Notes under the pieces: model-generated
Seen by the model: only the letters and a program-made list of their open reading frames with translations
The model's database searches: none
Told to the model about the DNA's origin: nothing
Part shown: positions 54,852 through 63,765 of the stretch, in pieces
Layout of the letters: each line of letters opens with the position of its first letter
Numbering within the stretch: the stretch's first letter is position 1
Assembly: GCF_000519305.1 (NCBI RefSeq)
Contig: NZ_JAFG01000003.1
Location: forward strand, 248,181 to 312,180
Length of the DNA stretch: 64,000 nucleotides
Direction: 5' to 3'
From: Mesorhizobium ciceri WSM4083
Lineage (GTDB): Bacteria; Pseudomonadota; Alphaproteobacteria; Rhizobiales; Rhizobiaceae
Position numbers and translations under genes: made by a program

Positions 54852-55570
54852 CCAAGACAATCGAACACACCGTCATCATCGGCGGCTCGTCCGGCATCGG
54901 CCTGGCGACAGCGCGCAAGCTGCTTGGCTCGGGCATGAAGGTGACCATCACCGGGCGCAACGAGGAGAAACTGAAGAGCGCTTGGAAAAGCCTTGGCGGG
55001 GCTGCCGGGAAGGCTGCTTTCGACGCCGCGAAGCCGGATGAGGTCCGCCAGTTCTTCGAGAGCCTCGGTCCTTTCGACCATCTGGTGCTGGCGGCCAGCG
55101 GCGGCAGGGGCCTTGGCCCCTTCCCGACACTTGACCTCAGCGACATCGGCAGTGGCGTCGAGGAAAAGGTTCGCCCACAGCTGTCCTGCCTGCAGGCGGC
55201 CCTGCCGACGCTGAACAAGGCCGGATCGGTGACCTTCATCTCCGCGGTCTCGGCGCAGCTCGCGACGCCCGGCGTCGCCGGTATCGCTGCCATCAACGGC
55301 ATGCTGTTGACCGTGGTGCCGATCCTGGCCCTGGAACTGAAACCGCTCCGCGTCAATGTCGTGGCGCCCGGCGTCATCGACACGCCCTGGTGGGATTTTC
55401 TGGCCGAGGATCAGAAGCAAACGATCTTTGCCGACTATGCCGGCAAGACCCCGGTCGGCCGCGTCGGCCGGGCCGAAGACGTGGCCGACGCAATCGCCTT
55501 CCTCGTCTCCAACGGCTTCATGACCGGCCAGGTGCTGACCTGCGACGGCGGCCTGCGATTTGCGGCGTAG
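54848..55570 (+). CDS. Atypical short-chain dehydrogenase/reductase-like protein
   Basis: The 240-residue SDR-fold protein has the Rossmann motif G-G-S-S-G-I-G (12-18) and ends V-L-T-C-D-G-G-L-R-F. At the place of the catalytic Tyr-x-x-x-Lys it reads A-G-I-A-A-I-N-G, so the usual residues are missing. It could use other residues, act as a non-catalytic binder, or be an SDR of a divergent subfamily. Its ATG overlaps the corrected stop of the broken SDR gene. Confidence 0.85.
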   Translation: MTKTIEHTVIIGGSSGIGLATARKLLGSGMKVTITGRNEEKLKSAWKSLGGAAGKAAFDAAKPDEVRQFFESLGPFDHLVLAASGGRGLGPFPTLDLSDIGSGVEEKVRPQLSCLQAALPTLNKAGSVTFISAVSAQLATPGVAGIAAINGMLLTVVPILALELKPLRVNVVAPGVIDTPWWDFLAEDQKQTIFADYAGKTPVGRVGRAEDVADAIAFLVSNGFMTGQVLTCDGGLRFAA

Positions 55571-55580
55571 GACAGGAGCG

Positions 55581-55829
55581 TCAATTGGCCTTCTTTGGAA
55601 CGTGGTCGTTCTCGTCCGCCGGCCTGTCGCCTGCCGGTTTTGCCGAAAGAGGCTTTGCCGGAACATGGGAGTAGTCGGATGTATCCGCCCCATACATCTT
55701 GTTGTCGATCGCTTCTTGCCAGCTGAAATCCGCGTCGGACGGTGAAACGTCGGCAATCTCATGGCGGGAGGAGCGAGAGTGCAGCCAGTTCGGAGTGATC
55801 TCTCGAACCAATTGTGCAAAGCGTCCCAT
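55581..55829 (-). CDS. Hypothetical polar protein
   Basis: The 82-residue product is polar, without signal peptide or membrane helix, and rich in Asp, Ser and Ala. Its start has AGGAAAGGAACGG upstream, a good ribosome site. No family is recognised and the base composition does not stand out. It lies between the SDR genes and otsB. It is called on the strength of the ribosome site and length only. Confidence 0.45.
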   Translation of the reverse strand: MGRFAQLVREITPNWLHSRSSRHEIADVSPSDADFSWQEAIDNKMYGADTSDYSHVPAKPLSAKPAGDRPADENDHVPKKAN

Positions 55830-55889
55830 CGAAACCGTTCCTTTCCTTGTCCTTTCCAGGACGCGCGATCGCGGTTGCGTCAGTTGGAC

Positions 55890-56672
55890 CTAAAGTTGAC
55901 CTCTCAGCCAGGCCAGCGTCTCGGCGACGCCGGCCAGCCCGTACCGCGCGGTGGTTTGCGCCGGGGGCTTGACCCGGATCGATATGCCGCCGGCGTCATT
56001 GACGGTTTCGAAGCCGTTTTCATCCGACGTGTCGTCGCCCAGGAAGACCGGGCGGCGACCTGCGAATGGCGCAATCTCCATGAAACGCCGGATCGCGGCG
56101 CCCTTGGCGGCCTCCAGCGGCAGCAATTCCACGCCGGCATTGCCGGGAACCACCCGGTAGCCCTTTGGCAGGCTGGCCAGCGCCTGCTCGACAAGCTGCG
56201 TCGCGCGGGGAAGCAGATGCGGGGCGGCGCGCGTGTGGATGGCCAGCACCCGCCCTTTGCGCTCGATATAGGCCCCACGACCGAGCTCGGCCTCGATCTC
56301 GTCGGCAAGGGCCGCGATATCCGCCGGCTCGTCCGCGACTTCGACGTCGTCGCCCGGCAGAAGCCGGTGCTCCAATCCATAGAGCCCGGCGGCGCGCAGT
56401 TTCAAAGGCTGAAACAGATGGTCGACGGCCGCAACGGACCGGCCCGTGATGAACGCCACCGCCCCGTTCAGCTTGCGGTCCAGGCCTTGCAGCAAGGAGC
56501 GAAGCTCGTCGCTGACCGAGACGGCGTCCGGGTGCTCGGCATGTTCCAGCAGCGTGCCATCAATGTCGAGAAACAATGCCCATTCGCCGGCCAGCACAGG
56601 CTGCGGTTTCTCCATGACGGCCGGCGGCTTTTGCAGGGTCTCGCCAACCATCTTCTGCAGCGCATCGCTCAT
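55890..56672 (-). CDS. otsB: Trehalose-6-phosphate phosphatase
   Basis: The 260-residue HAD-fold phosphatase has the nucleophile motif F-L-D-I-D-G-T-L (34-41), I-T-G-R-S near the second motif, and F-L-G-D-D-T-S-D-E-N-G-F near the fourth. It dephosphorylates trehalose-6-phosphate to trehalose. The ATG overlaps the otsA stop by four bases, so otsA and otsB are coupled and both follow the stress promoter upstream of otsA. Confidence 0.93.
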   Translation of the reverse strand: MSDALQKMVGETLQKPPAVMEKPQPVLAGEWALFLDIDGTLLEHAEHPDAVSVSDELRSLLQGLDRKLNGAVAFITGRSVAAVDHLFQPLKLRAAGLYGLEHRLLPGDDVEVADEPADIAALADEIEAELGRGAYIERKGRVLAIHTRAAPHLLPRATQLVEQALASLPKGYRVVPGNAGVELLPLEAAKGAAIRRFMEIAPFAGRRPVFLGDDTSDENGFETVNDAGGISIRVKPPAQTTARYGLAGVAETLAWLRGQL

Positions 56673-58450
56673 GACATCGCCATCCGTCTGCGCTCAAAGA
56701 TGGAGACGACATTGTCGACTCTGGGCGGCGGGTCGCCGATGGCACCGGTTACCCGATCGAGGTCTCCGCGCTTGCGCAAACGCGCCGCATCCAGAAGCAT
56801 GCTGCCGGCCCAGCGATAGACGTTGTTGTTGCGGATCGTCTCGCGCATGGGGCGCATGCGCTCGCGCTGTTCTTCGGGCGACATGGTCAGTGCCTGCAAC
56901 AGCGCTCCGCTCATCATGGCGGCATCGTAAGGGTTGACGATCAGCGCCTCCAGCAATTCGCGCGAGGCGCCGGCGAATGTGCTGAGCATCAAAACGCCCT
57001 GCTCGTCGTCGCGCGCGGCGACGAATTCCTTTGCGACGAGGTTCATGCCGTCATGCAGGCTGGTGACCATGCATATGTCGGCGGCCCGATAGATCTCGTA
57101 CACCTGGTCCTGCGAATGATGTTCGGCCACCATGATCACCGGCCTGTAACCCTCGCTGCCATAACGCCGGTTGAGCTCTTCGGCATAACGGTGGCACTCG
57201 TCATGGAGCAATTTGTAGGCCGGCAGCGTGCCGCGGCTGGGTGCCGCGACCTGCAGGAAGACCAGTTTTCCGATCCATTCAGGCTGTCGCTTGAACAATT
57301 CGTTCAAAGCGTGAAACCGATCAAGAATGCCCTTGGTGTAATCGAGGCGCTCGACCCCAACGGCCAGCTTCACATCCGCTTTAAGGCCGAACCTCTCGCG
57401 CATGCGAGCGCGGCAATCGTCGACAGCAGGAAGTTTCGCCAGCAAGTCCGCCGGCCATTCGATCGAGATCGGATAGGCGTGCACCAATGTGGTCCGTCCG
57501 CCGTAGGAGATGGCCGCATCGGCCCGCTCGATACGGCTTTCCAGGAAGCGATCGACGCTTTCGGTGAAATTGTTGGCATGGAACTGGGTGTGGAAGCCGA
57601 TGATCGAACTGCCGAGCAGCCCCTCGAGGATGCGTTCACGCCAGGGACAGATGCTGTACACTTCCGAATTCGGCCACGGGATGTGCCAGAAAGTGATGAC
57701 GATCGCCTCCGGCAGGCGCTCGCGGATCATGCGCGGCAGCAGCGCGAAATGGTAATCCTGGACCAGCACGATCGGCCGCTCGTTGCGGGCCTCGGCAACC
57801 ACCGTATCGGCAAACTTCCGGTTGACGGCTTCATAGGCAGCCCAGTCGGAGGCGCGAAAAATCGGCCGGGTGAAGGCGATATGGCAAAGCGGCCAAAGGC
57901 CCTCATTGGCGAAACCGAGATAATAGCCCTGGTGCTCTTCCTCCGTCAGCCAGACCCGGCGCAACGTATAGGACGGATTGCCAGGCGGCACCTGCACACG
58001 GTCATGGTCGTCGACGGTGAGGCGGTCCGCCGTCCCGCCGCCATAGGCGATCCAGGTTCCGGCACAGGCGCGGGTGATCGGCTCGAGCGCCGACACCAGC
58101 CCGCTTGCCGGGACGAGCAGTTCGACACCGTCGTCTTTTACATTGTGGATGTACGGCTCGCGATTGGACACCACGATGACCTGCGCATCGGGCAGATCGT
58201 CGGCCAGGATCTTGCGCAATGTTTCGGGCGACCACGTCACCAGCGCGGCATCAGCCGATTGGCCATTCTTTTCGAACTCCCGTATGACCTTGCGCGCGGC
58301 TTCCGCGGCCACATCTTCCCCTGCCGTATGTGCGACCGCGGGAGGATGGCGGCGACGGTGCCGCGATATGGAAAGGAAAACGGCAAGAGCGGAAAAACCG
58401 AGGCTCGCGAAGATCAGAACCCAGAGCAGGTCCGCACCGTAGTTTGTCAT
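56669..58450 (-). CDS. otsA: Trehalose-6-phosphate synthase with N-terminal membrane helix
   Basis: The 593-residue protein has a GT20 domain (about 100-560) with [19 protein letters not shown] and [13 protein letters not shown]. It joins UDP-glucose to glucose-6-phosphate. An N-terminal ~95-residue extension starts with a membrane helix (about 7-28) that E. coli OtsA lacks. The extension may tether the enzyme at the membrane. An EcfG-type promoter is upstream, so expression rises in general stress. Confidence 0.92.
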   Translation of the reverse strand: MTNYGADLLWVLIFASLGFSALAVFLSISRHRRRHPPAVAHTAGEDVAAEAARKVIREFEKNGQSADAALVTWSPETLRKILADDLPDAQVIVVSNREPYIHNVKDDGVELLVPASGLVSALEPITRACAGTWIAYGGGTADRLTVDDHDRVQVPPGNPSYTLRRVWLTEEEHQGYYLGFANEGLWPLCHIAFTRPIFRASDWAAYEAVNRKFADTVVAEARNERPIVLVQDYHFALLPRMIRERLPEAIVITFWHIPWPNSEVYSICPWRERILEGLLGSSIIGFHTQFHANNFTESVDRFLESRIERADAAISYGGRTTLVHAYPISIEWPADLLAKLPAVDDCRARMRERFGLKADVKLAVGVERLDYTKGILDRFHALNELFKRQPEWIGKLVFLQVAAPSRGTLPAYKLLHDECHRYAEELNRRYGSEGYRPVIMVAEHHSQDQVYEIYRAADICMVTSLHDGMNLVAKEFVAARDDEQGVLMLSTFAGASRELLEALIVNPYDAAMMSGALLQALTMSPEEQRERMRPMRETIRNNNVYRWAGSMLLDAARLRKRGDLDRVTGAIGDPPPRVDNVVSIFERRRMAMS

Positions 58451-58551
58451 TGAACGTCAACTCACCCCGGCCGTCGGCGACCGTTTGTTCGTGTTTCCTA
58501 TTTGAAATGGTCCGCCGACCACGTGGTCGGCGTTCGGACCTTTGTTTTTGC

Positions 58552-58576
58552 AACGCACAAAGCTCGGATCGGTTCC
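58552..58576 (-). promoter_or_regulatory. EcfG (RpoE2)-type general stress promoter of otsAB
   Basis: On the minus strand GGAAC (58576-58572) is followed after exactly 16 bases by CGTT (58555-58552), a full match to the GGAAC-N16/17-CGTT consensus of the alphaproteobacterial general stress sigma factor. It sits about 100 bases before the otsA start codon, leaving a leader of about 95 bases. Confidence 0.8.
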
Positions 58577-58592
58577 GCCAATTTTGTCCAGA

Positions 58593-60755
58593 TCATGTCC
58601 TTACGATGAGCGGCACCAGCCCCTCATGGCGATCGGCAAGGAAAGCGACGACCCGGTCGCCGACGCGCTGGAAGGTGAGATCGACGACCCGGTCGCCGAC
58701 TCCCAGGTGCCGCAGTGTCAGCGTGTCGATGCCGATTGGCAGCCTGGGACGGCCAACGCGAATCTCACCCTCCCAGCCGTCGATCTCCAGGCCAAGGCAG
58801 GCCTGCATCAGCATGAAAGCGGAGCCGGCCGACCACGCTTGCGGCAGGCAGGCGACGGGATAGGCGATGGGTGCTTCGCCCGGCGCGCGGGTAAAACCGC
58901 AGAACAGTTCGGGCAGCCGCATGTTGAAATGGACCGCGGATTCGAATGTTCCGCTCATCAGGCGAACCACGCTTTCACGCTCGCCATAACGCGCTAGGCC
59001 GGCACCGCACAGGGCGGTGTCGTGCGGCCAGATCGAACCATTGTGGTACGACATCGGATTGAAGAACACGGCATCGTCGGCAAGCGTCCGCAGTCCCCAG
59101 CCGGAATGGAAGGAGGCGGAAAGCAGCTGGTCGGCGACCATCTGGGCCCGCGCCGGCTCAGGCAATCCGACAAAGAGCAGATGCCCGGCATTCGAGGTCC
59201 GCACCTTGCAGGGCTCGCCGGCACCGTCGATCGCCAGCGCATAGAAGCCGAGATCATCAAGCCAGAAATCGCGTTCCACCGCCACCCGCATCGCCTCGGC
59301 GCGGTCCTCCCAGTGATCGGCTTTGTCGTCCTCGCCACGGCGGCGGGCAAGCTTGGCCAGCCCGCGGAAGGCGGCAAAGACATAGCCCTGCACTTCGACC
59401 AGGGCGATCGGGCCCTTGGGAATGCGGCCATCGGCATGGAAGACCGAATCGAAACTGTCCTTCCATCCCTGGTTTGCGAGGCCGGACTCGGCCGCTCGCT
59501 GGTAAGTCACGAATCCGGTCTCCCGGCCCGCCTCCTCCGTCCATTCGGCCGCCGCGCACAGCGACGGCCAAAGTCCATCGATGAACGCCATGTCACCGGT
59601 CCGATCGGCGTAGGCGCAAGCAAGGTAGATGTAGAGCGGTGTCGTATCGACGCCACCGTAGTAGCGGCCGAAGGGAAGCTCACGCAGCGCCACCATTTCG
59701 CCCTTGCGGGTCTCGTGCATGATCTTGCCCGGCTGCGAATCGCTGAACGGCGATGTCTCGGTCGCCTGGTGCTGGGCCAGAAAGGCCAACACGCCCCGCG
59801 CCAGGCCCGGATTGAGCCACAGCATCTGCAGTGCCGAGATGACGCCGTCACGACCGAACGCCGTCGAGAACCAGGGGATGCCGGCATAGGGATAGGGGCC
59901 GGTCGCCAGTTCGGTGGTCAGCAGCGCGACATCGGCGCGGGCGCGCTCGACCCAGTCGTTGAAGACACGGCCCGAGCTGCGCACCGTCGCGCCATGACGA
60001 CGTTTGGCCCGCATGCCAAAGCGGGCGCGTGCGGCAGCGGCGCGGAACCGGTCGCGGTCGGGCTTGTCGGCCACCTCGGGACCGACCTCGACATAGAGCA
60101 CCTTCCTGCTGCGCTTGGTCACGGCGATCAGGAAATCGGCACGATTGGCACTCAGTTGGTCCGGCGCCTGCGAGAACGATATCGCCGAGAGACGGGCCAG
60201 GCCATCGAGCCCGTCATAGCGCAGCAGGACCGACGTCGCGTCTGTTTCGGCGGCATGGGCCAGCCCGCGCTTCAGCCGTGTCGAGCCACGCACTTCGAAC
60301 ATGTCGCGGAAATCGGCGGAATAGTGCAGGGAAACGCTGATCGTCGAGTGTTCCCGGCTGTAATTGGAAAGGGTGATGCGTTCAAACAGCCTGTCCTGCC
60401 AAAGCAGCCTGACGCGTTCGATGTGAATGGCTCCCTGCGGGATGTCGCGTCCACCAGCGCTCTGTATCGGCAGATTGGTCAAATTGGTGGTGAACAGCAC
60501 ATTGTCCTGGCTGAGCGAGGCGCCGAGCAGCGATGTCTGCCTGCCGCCGACGGTCAGCCGGAACTCGGAAAGAACCCGTGTGTCGTCGCGAAAGAAACCG
60601 TCGCCGGCTCCGCGTATGTCGCCATAGGCGTCGGCAACCGCAAAGCAATCGCCCTGCTTGAGCGCAAACAACCGATGCGGCTCGCGAGGGGCGGTGGCGT
60701 CGAGCGATGCAAGCGCAACCGCAGGATCGAGCTGGCGCTCATCGAGTTGGGCCAT
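58593..60755 (-). CDS. Amylo-alpha-1,6-glucosidase-like protein (glycogen debranching family)
   Basis: The 720-residue protein has an N-terminal glycogen debranching-like domain (about 20-225, with R-G-A-G-D-G-F-F-R-D-D-T) and a C-terminal (alpha/alpha)6 catalytic domain (about 280-700) with W-F-S-T-A-F-G-R-D, W-K-D-S-F-D-S-V, and A-F-S-D-S-like stretches. It acts on alpha-glucan branches or short alpha-glucosides. It lies just upstream of the otsAB promoter, with the GT4 gene before it in the same direction. Confidence 0.88.
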   Translation of the reverse strand: MAQLDERQLDPAVALASLDATAPREPHRLFALKQGDCFAVADAYGDIRGAGDGFFRDDTRVLSEFRLTVGGRQTSLLGASLSQDNVLFTTNLTNLPIQSAGGRDIPQGAIHIERVRLLWQDRLFERITLSNYSREHSTISVSLHYSADFRDMFEVRGSTRLKRGLAHAAETDATSVLLRYDGLDGLARLSAISFSQAPDQLSANRADFLIAVTKRSRKVLYVEVGPEVADKPDRDRFRAAAARARFGMRAKRRHGATVRSSGRVFNDWVERARADVALLTTELATGPYPYAGIPWFSTAFGRDGVISALQMLWLNPGLARGVLAFLAQHQATETSPFSDSQPGKIMHETRKGEMVALRELPFGRYYGGVDTTPLYIYLACAYADRTGDMAFIDGLWPSLCAAAEWTEEAGRETGFVTYQRAAESGLANQGWKDSFDSVFHADGRIPKGPIALVEVQGYVFAAFRGLAKLARRRGEDDKADHWEDRAEAMRVAVERDFWLDDLGFYALAIDGAGEPCKVRTSNAGHLLFVGLPEPARAQMVADQLLSASFHSGWGLRTLADDAVFFNPMSYHNGSIWPHDTALCGAGLARYGERESVVRLMSGTFESAVHFNMRLPELFCGFTRAPGEAPIAYPVACLPQAWSAGSAFMLMQACLGLEIDGWEGEIRVGRPRLPIGIDTLTLRHLGVGDRVVDLTFQRVGDRVVAFLADRHEGLVPLIVRT

Positions 60756-60805
60756 TCGTCAAAGATCCCTGTTGTTTCGTTGTCGTGGCTCGAGCACGTC
60801 GCCGC

Positions 60806-61867
60806 TCAAGACGCCTTCGCGGCGCTCGGGATGCCGATGAGGTGCGCATAGGCGGCCAGATAGTCACCGGCCATTCTTCGGGCGGAAAAGCGCTTTTCGA
60901 AAACGGCCCTCACCTTGCGCCTATCGAGCTGCAGCAAATCAGGCACCGCGGCGACTGCTCCGTCCATTGTGTCAGCGATAAAACCGGTCACGCCTTGATC
61001 GATGATCTCGGGCAGCGCACCGCAATTCCAGGCGATCACCGGCGTGCCGCAGGCCATGGCCTCGATGGCAGCGAGCCCGAACGGCTCCGGCCAATCGATC
61101 GGGAACAGCAGGCCAGCCGCCTTGCCGAGAAATTCCGCCTTCTGGTCCTCCTCGATCTCACCGACATAGACGACGCGATCGCCGTCGATCAACGGTTCGA
61201 CCACCTCGTGGAAATAGGCGCGATCGTCGTCGCCGATCTTTGCCGCAAGCTTCAGCCTCAGCCCCGACCGCAAGGCGATCTCAATGGCGCGATCCGGGCG
61301 CTTGTCGCGTGAGAACCGGCCGAGGAAGGCAAGGTAGGGTTCTTCCACCGTCGTCTCGAACGTCGGTTCGTAGAGAGCGGTCGGCAGTCCGTGATGGATC
61401 GTCGCCAGCCAGTTGGCCTTGGCAAGGCCCGCCTTCTGGCTATGCGAAATGGAAATCAGGGGAAAGCGCGGGAACCGTTCATAGGCCGGCGCCAGGTCGA
61501 CATAGTCCAGCCTGCCATGCGGCGTCGTCACCGTGCGGTCGGCGAGATCCTCGAAGAAGGAAAAGTGCAGGAAGTGGCTGAGGTGGAAGTGGATGACATC
61601 GAACTCCGGCGCCCGGTCCCTCACCTGCGAAAGCATCGAAAGATGCGCCGCGATCTCGGATTTGAGCGGACGCGGATCGAGGCGCAGCGCGCGTTCCCGG
61701 CTGGGTACCAGCGTCGCGGAAGTCTGGCTGTCGCCACTGGCGAACAGCGTCACCTCGTGGCCAAGATCGACCAGCGCTTCGGTTAGATACGAGACAATAC
61801 GCTCGGTGCCGCCATAGAGCCTTGGCGGCACCGATTCATAAAGCGGCGCGACATGGGCGATTTTCAT
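60806..61867 (-). CDS. Glycosyltransferase family 4 protein
   Basis: The 353-residue protein has the GT-B fold with N-terminal M-K-I-A-H-V-A-P-L-Y-E-S-V-P-P-R-L-Y-G-G-T-E-R and the C-terminal sugar-nucleotide motif E-P-F-G-L-A-A-I-E-A-M-A-C-G-T-P-V. It transfers a sugar from a nucleotide donor to an unknown acceptor. Its position before the glucosidase and trehalose genes suggests glucan or compatible-solute metabolism. A degenerate EcfG-like motif lies upstream. Confidence 0.9.
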   Translation of the reverse strand: MKIAHVAPLYESVPPRLYGGTERIVSYLTEALVDLGHEVTLFASGDSQTSATLVPSRERALRLDPRPLKSEIAAHLSMLSQVRDRAPEFDVIHFHLSHFLHFSFFEDLADRTVTTPHGRLDYVDLAPAYERFPRFPLISISHSQKAGLAKANWLATIHHGLPTALYEPTFETTVEEPYLAFLGRFSRDKRPDRAIEIALRSGLRLKLAAKIGDDDRAYFHEVVEPLIDGDRVVYVGEIEEDQKAEFLGKAAGLLFPIDWPEPFGLAAIEAMACGTPVIAWNCGALPEIIDQGVTGFIADTMDGAVAAVPDLLQLDRRKVRAVFEKRFSARRMAGDYLAAYAHLIGIPSAAKAS

Positions 61868-61900
61868 ATTCCATCCTGGATGCTGGGCATGCAGGTGTGA

Positions 61901-61926
61901 AATGCGTCAACGCCTCGATTGGTTCC
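61901..61926 (-). promoter_or_regulatory. Weak EcfG-like promoter upstream of the GT4 gene
   Basis: GGAAC (61926-61922) and CATT (61904-61901) are 17 bases apart on the minus strand. The second element has one mismatch from CGTT. It leaves a plausible leader of about 27 bases to the GT4 start codon. Because of the mismatch the call is tentative. Confidence 0.35.
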
Positions 61927-61981
61927 GATTTTATGGTCGAGCCGTCGGCACCAGAGGCCGCAGTCGGCATGCAACTGTGCG

Positions 61982-62359
61982 TCAAACGGATTGCGCGATC
62001 AGGGTCAGAAAGCCACCGCTCAGGGCGACATTGCCGACGAAGCCATTGATGCGGGACGCACGGTCCGGACCCTGATGGTCCCAGAAATTGTGGAACATCG
62101 GCGTGGCGACGATGAGGAACACCAGCAGCACCGCGGCCGCGAGTGCCGTCCACAATCCTGCGATGACCAGCACGCCGGCGGCGATCTGAAGCACGATGCC
62201 GAGCCGCAGCGCCAATCTTGCCTGCGGCACGCCGCGCGCAGCCATCATCTGGGTCAGGAAGGCCGCGTTCTGGATGTTGCGCAGGCCGGCGAAGACGAAG
62301 GCGCCGCCGAGCAACAGGCGAGCGAGAAACAACAAGGTCGAAGGCAAATCGGCAGGCAT
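61982..62359 (-). CDS. DoxX-family membrane protein
   Basis: The 125-residue protein has four membrane helices and the family signature L-L-L-G-G-A-F-V-F-A-G (about 15-25) with the N-terminal L-A-R-L. DoxX proteins are small inner-membrane proteins linked to redox and quinone or thiol stress. The start at 62359 follows GGGAG. It precedes nothing on its strand for 114 bases. It is in a run with an AhpD-like protein and an Rrf2 regulator. Confidence 0.87.
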   Translation of the reverse strand: MPADLPSTLLFLARLLLGGAFVFAGLRNIQNAAFLTQMMAARGVPQARLALRLGIVLQIAAGVLVIAGLWTALAAAVLLVFLIVATPMFHNFWDHQGPDRASRINGFVGNVALSGGFLTLIAQSV

Positions 62360-62421
62360 CAAACGCTCCCTTGGAAAGTGGAGCGCCGCCTTTCGACGGC
62401 GCTCCCAACATAACCGGACAA

Positions 62422-62880
62422 TCAGGCGGCCTTGGCCGCCGGCATCGGGTGAATGGCCTGGAACGGGATGCACAGCCGGTTCCAGGTGTTTATCATGCCG
62501 AGCGCAACGGACAGCTTGACCAGTTCCTCTTCCGAGAAATGCTCGAGCGTCTTTGCATAAAGTTCGTCCGGCACGCCATTGTTGGCGATCAGGGTGACGG
62601 CCTCGGTCCAGGCAAGGGCGGCGCGTTCGCGCAGGGAAAACAGCGGCGATTCCTTCCAGGCCGAAACCAGATAGAGCCGCTGCTCGGTCTCGCCGTCGCG
62701 CCTCGCCTCGCGGCTATGCATTTCGACGCAATAGGAGCAGCCGTTGATCTGCGACGCCCTGAGCTTGATCAGGTGCAGCAGGCTCACCTCGAGTCCGCAT
62801 TCGTCCACCGCCTTGTTGAGCGCCGACACAGCCTTCATGATCTCCGGCGCCTTGGCGAAAAATTGCAGCCTCTGTTTCAT
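62422..62880 (-). CDS. Carboxymuconolactone decarboxylase-family (AhpD-like) protein
   Basis: The 152-residue protein has the AhpD-type C-x-x-C motif in N-G-C-S-Y-C-V-E-M-H-S-R-E-A-R (about 47-61), with the conserved downstream His. Such proteins are thiol-based peroxide-scavenging or alkylhydroperoxidase-like enzymes. It lies between a DoxX gene and an Rrf2-type regulator, a grouping known to respond to oxidative or thiol stress. Confidence 0.9.
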   Translation of the reverse strand: MKQRLQFFAKAPEIMKAVSALNKAVDECGLEVSLLHLIKLRASQINGCSYCVEMHSREARRDGETEQRLYLVSAWKESPLFSLRERAALAWTEAVTLIANNGVPDELYAKTLEHFSEEELVKLSVALGMINTWNRLCIPFQAIHPMPAAKAA

Positions 62881-62923
62881 CTTGATGTCCTTTCATGTCT
62901 GCTTTGGGTTTGGGTCTGCGGGG

Positions 62924-63427
62924 TTAACTGGATTTCTGCGGCCGCTGGTGGCGCTCGACGAAGGCGCAGCTCGCAGCAAGCGACCTGGGATCGCCTTCTG
63001 CCGCATAGGTGGCCACGATATCGGACAGTTTGGTCTCGGCGAGCGCGGCGCGATAGGCGCGCTCGGCCTTCAGCATCGCGGCGTTGATGCCGCAGGGTTT
63101 CACATAGGCCGACGCATCGAGTTTCACCGGACCGCGCTGGCGGATCTCGCCGCATCGGAAGGCCGGCTCGCGACCCTCGACGGCCAGCACGATGTCGAGC
63201 AGCGTGATGCGCTCGGCCGGCCGCGCCAGCCGATAGCCACCGGCAGGCCCGGGCACCGATTCGAGGATACGCGCGGCGCTCAGCATGTTGAGATGCTTCA
63301 ACAGATAGCTAGGCGACAGGCCAAACGCCTCAGCCAGAGCAGCGCCCGGCATGGTGCTGTTCCCCTCCACACTCGCCAGCGTGGCAGCGCAATGGATGGC
63401 CGCTTCGACGCCCTCGCCCAGCTTCAT
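62924..63427 (-). CDS. Rrf2-family transcriptional regulator
   Basis: The 167-residue protein has an Rrf2 winged HTH (about 12-78, with L-A-E-A-F-G-L-S-P-S-Y-L-L-K-H-L) and a Cys-containing segment R-C-G-E-I-R-Q-R and P-C-G-I-N. The canonical three-Cys cluster is not complete, so thiol rather than Fe-S sensing is possible. It likely controls the AhpD-like and DoxX genes that follow. Two palindromes lie just upstream. Confidence 0.9.
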   Translation of the reverse strand: MKLGEGVEAAIHCAATLASVEGNSTMPGAALAEAFGLSPSYLLKHLNMLSAARILESVPGPAGGYRLARPAERITLLDIVLAVEGREPAFRCGEIRQRGPVKLDASAYVKPCGINAAMLKAERAYRAALAETKLSDIVATYAAEGDPRSLAASCAFVERHQRPQKSS

Positions 63428-63441
63428 TGGATCGGCTCCTT

Positions 63442-63468
63442 TATCATGGATACATACTATCGTGGATA
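63442..63468. promoter_or_regulatory. Paired TATC-N3-GATA palindromes upstream of the Rrf2 gene
   Basis: TATCATGGATA (63442-63452) and TATCGTGGATA (63458-63468) each form a TATC-N3-GATA palindrome and are spaced 16 bases. They lie 15-41 bases before the Rrf2 gene start, a likely autoregulatory site. Confidence 0.55.
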
Positions 63469-63527
63469 ATTATTATCTGCAATAGGAAAATGCGAATTCC
63501 ACATGTTGGCGATAGCTTCACAAGACG

Positions 63528-63765
63528 TGGGTTCCTCGCACCCCGCGAAGCGGGGGAGAGGTGGCCCGGCGAAGCCGGGACGGAGAGGGGGACGACCTTT
63601 GTGAAGACAAAACCGGTGAGGGAGAAGGCGCGAGTAAGTTAAAGCGCGATCAGGGGCCTCGGCTAGCTCCCAGTCGCCCCGAAGGCCCCTCTCCGTCCCG
63701 GCTTCGCCGGGCCACCTCTCCCCACTTCGTGGGGCGAGGAACCTAAGTTCTGCCAAGCACGGCAC
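63528..63765. repeat. Large inverted repeat filling the gap before preA
   Basis: A left arm at about 63531-63590 and a right arm at about 63685-63743 are near-perfect reverse complements of about 60 bases. Each has GAAGCCGGGAC and CGGGGGAGAGG-type cores. With the 95 bases between them they fill most of the 356-base gap between the Rrf2 gene and preA, apart from the paired palindromes at 63442 near the Rrf2 start. Confidence 0.85.

Noticed and set aside
57053..60851. Long plus-strand frames opposite otsA and the glucosidase gene
   Set aside because: They are antisense shadows; the minus-strand proteins are complete, domain-rich and overlapping in coupled fashion.
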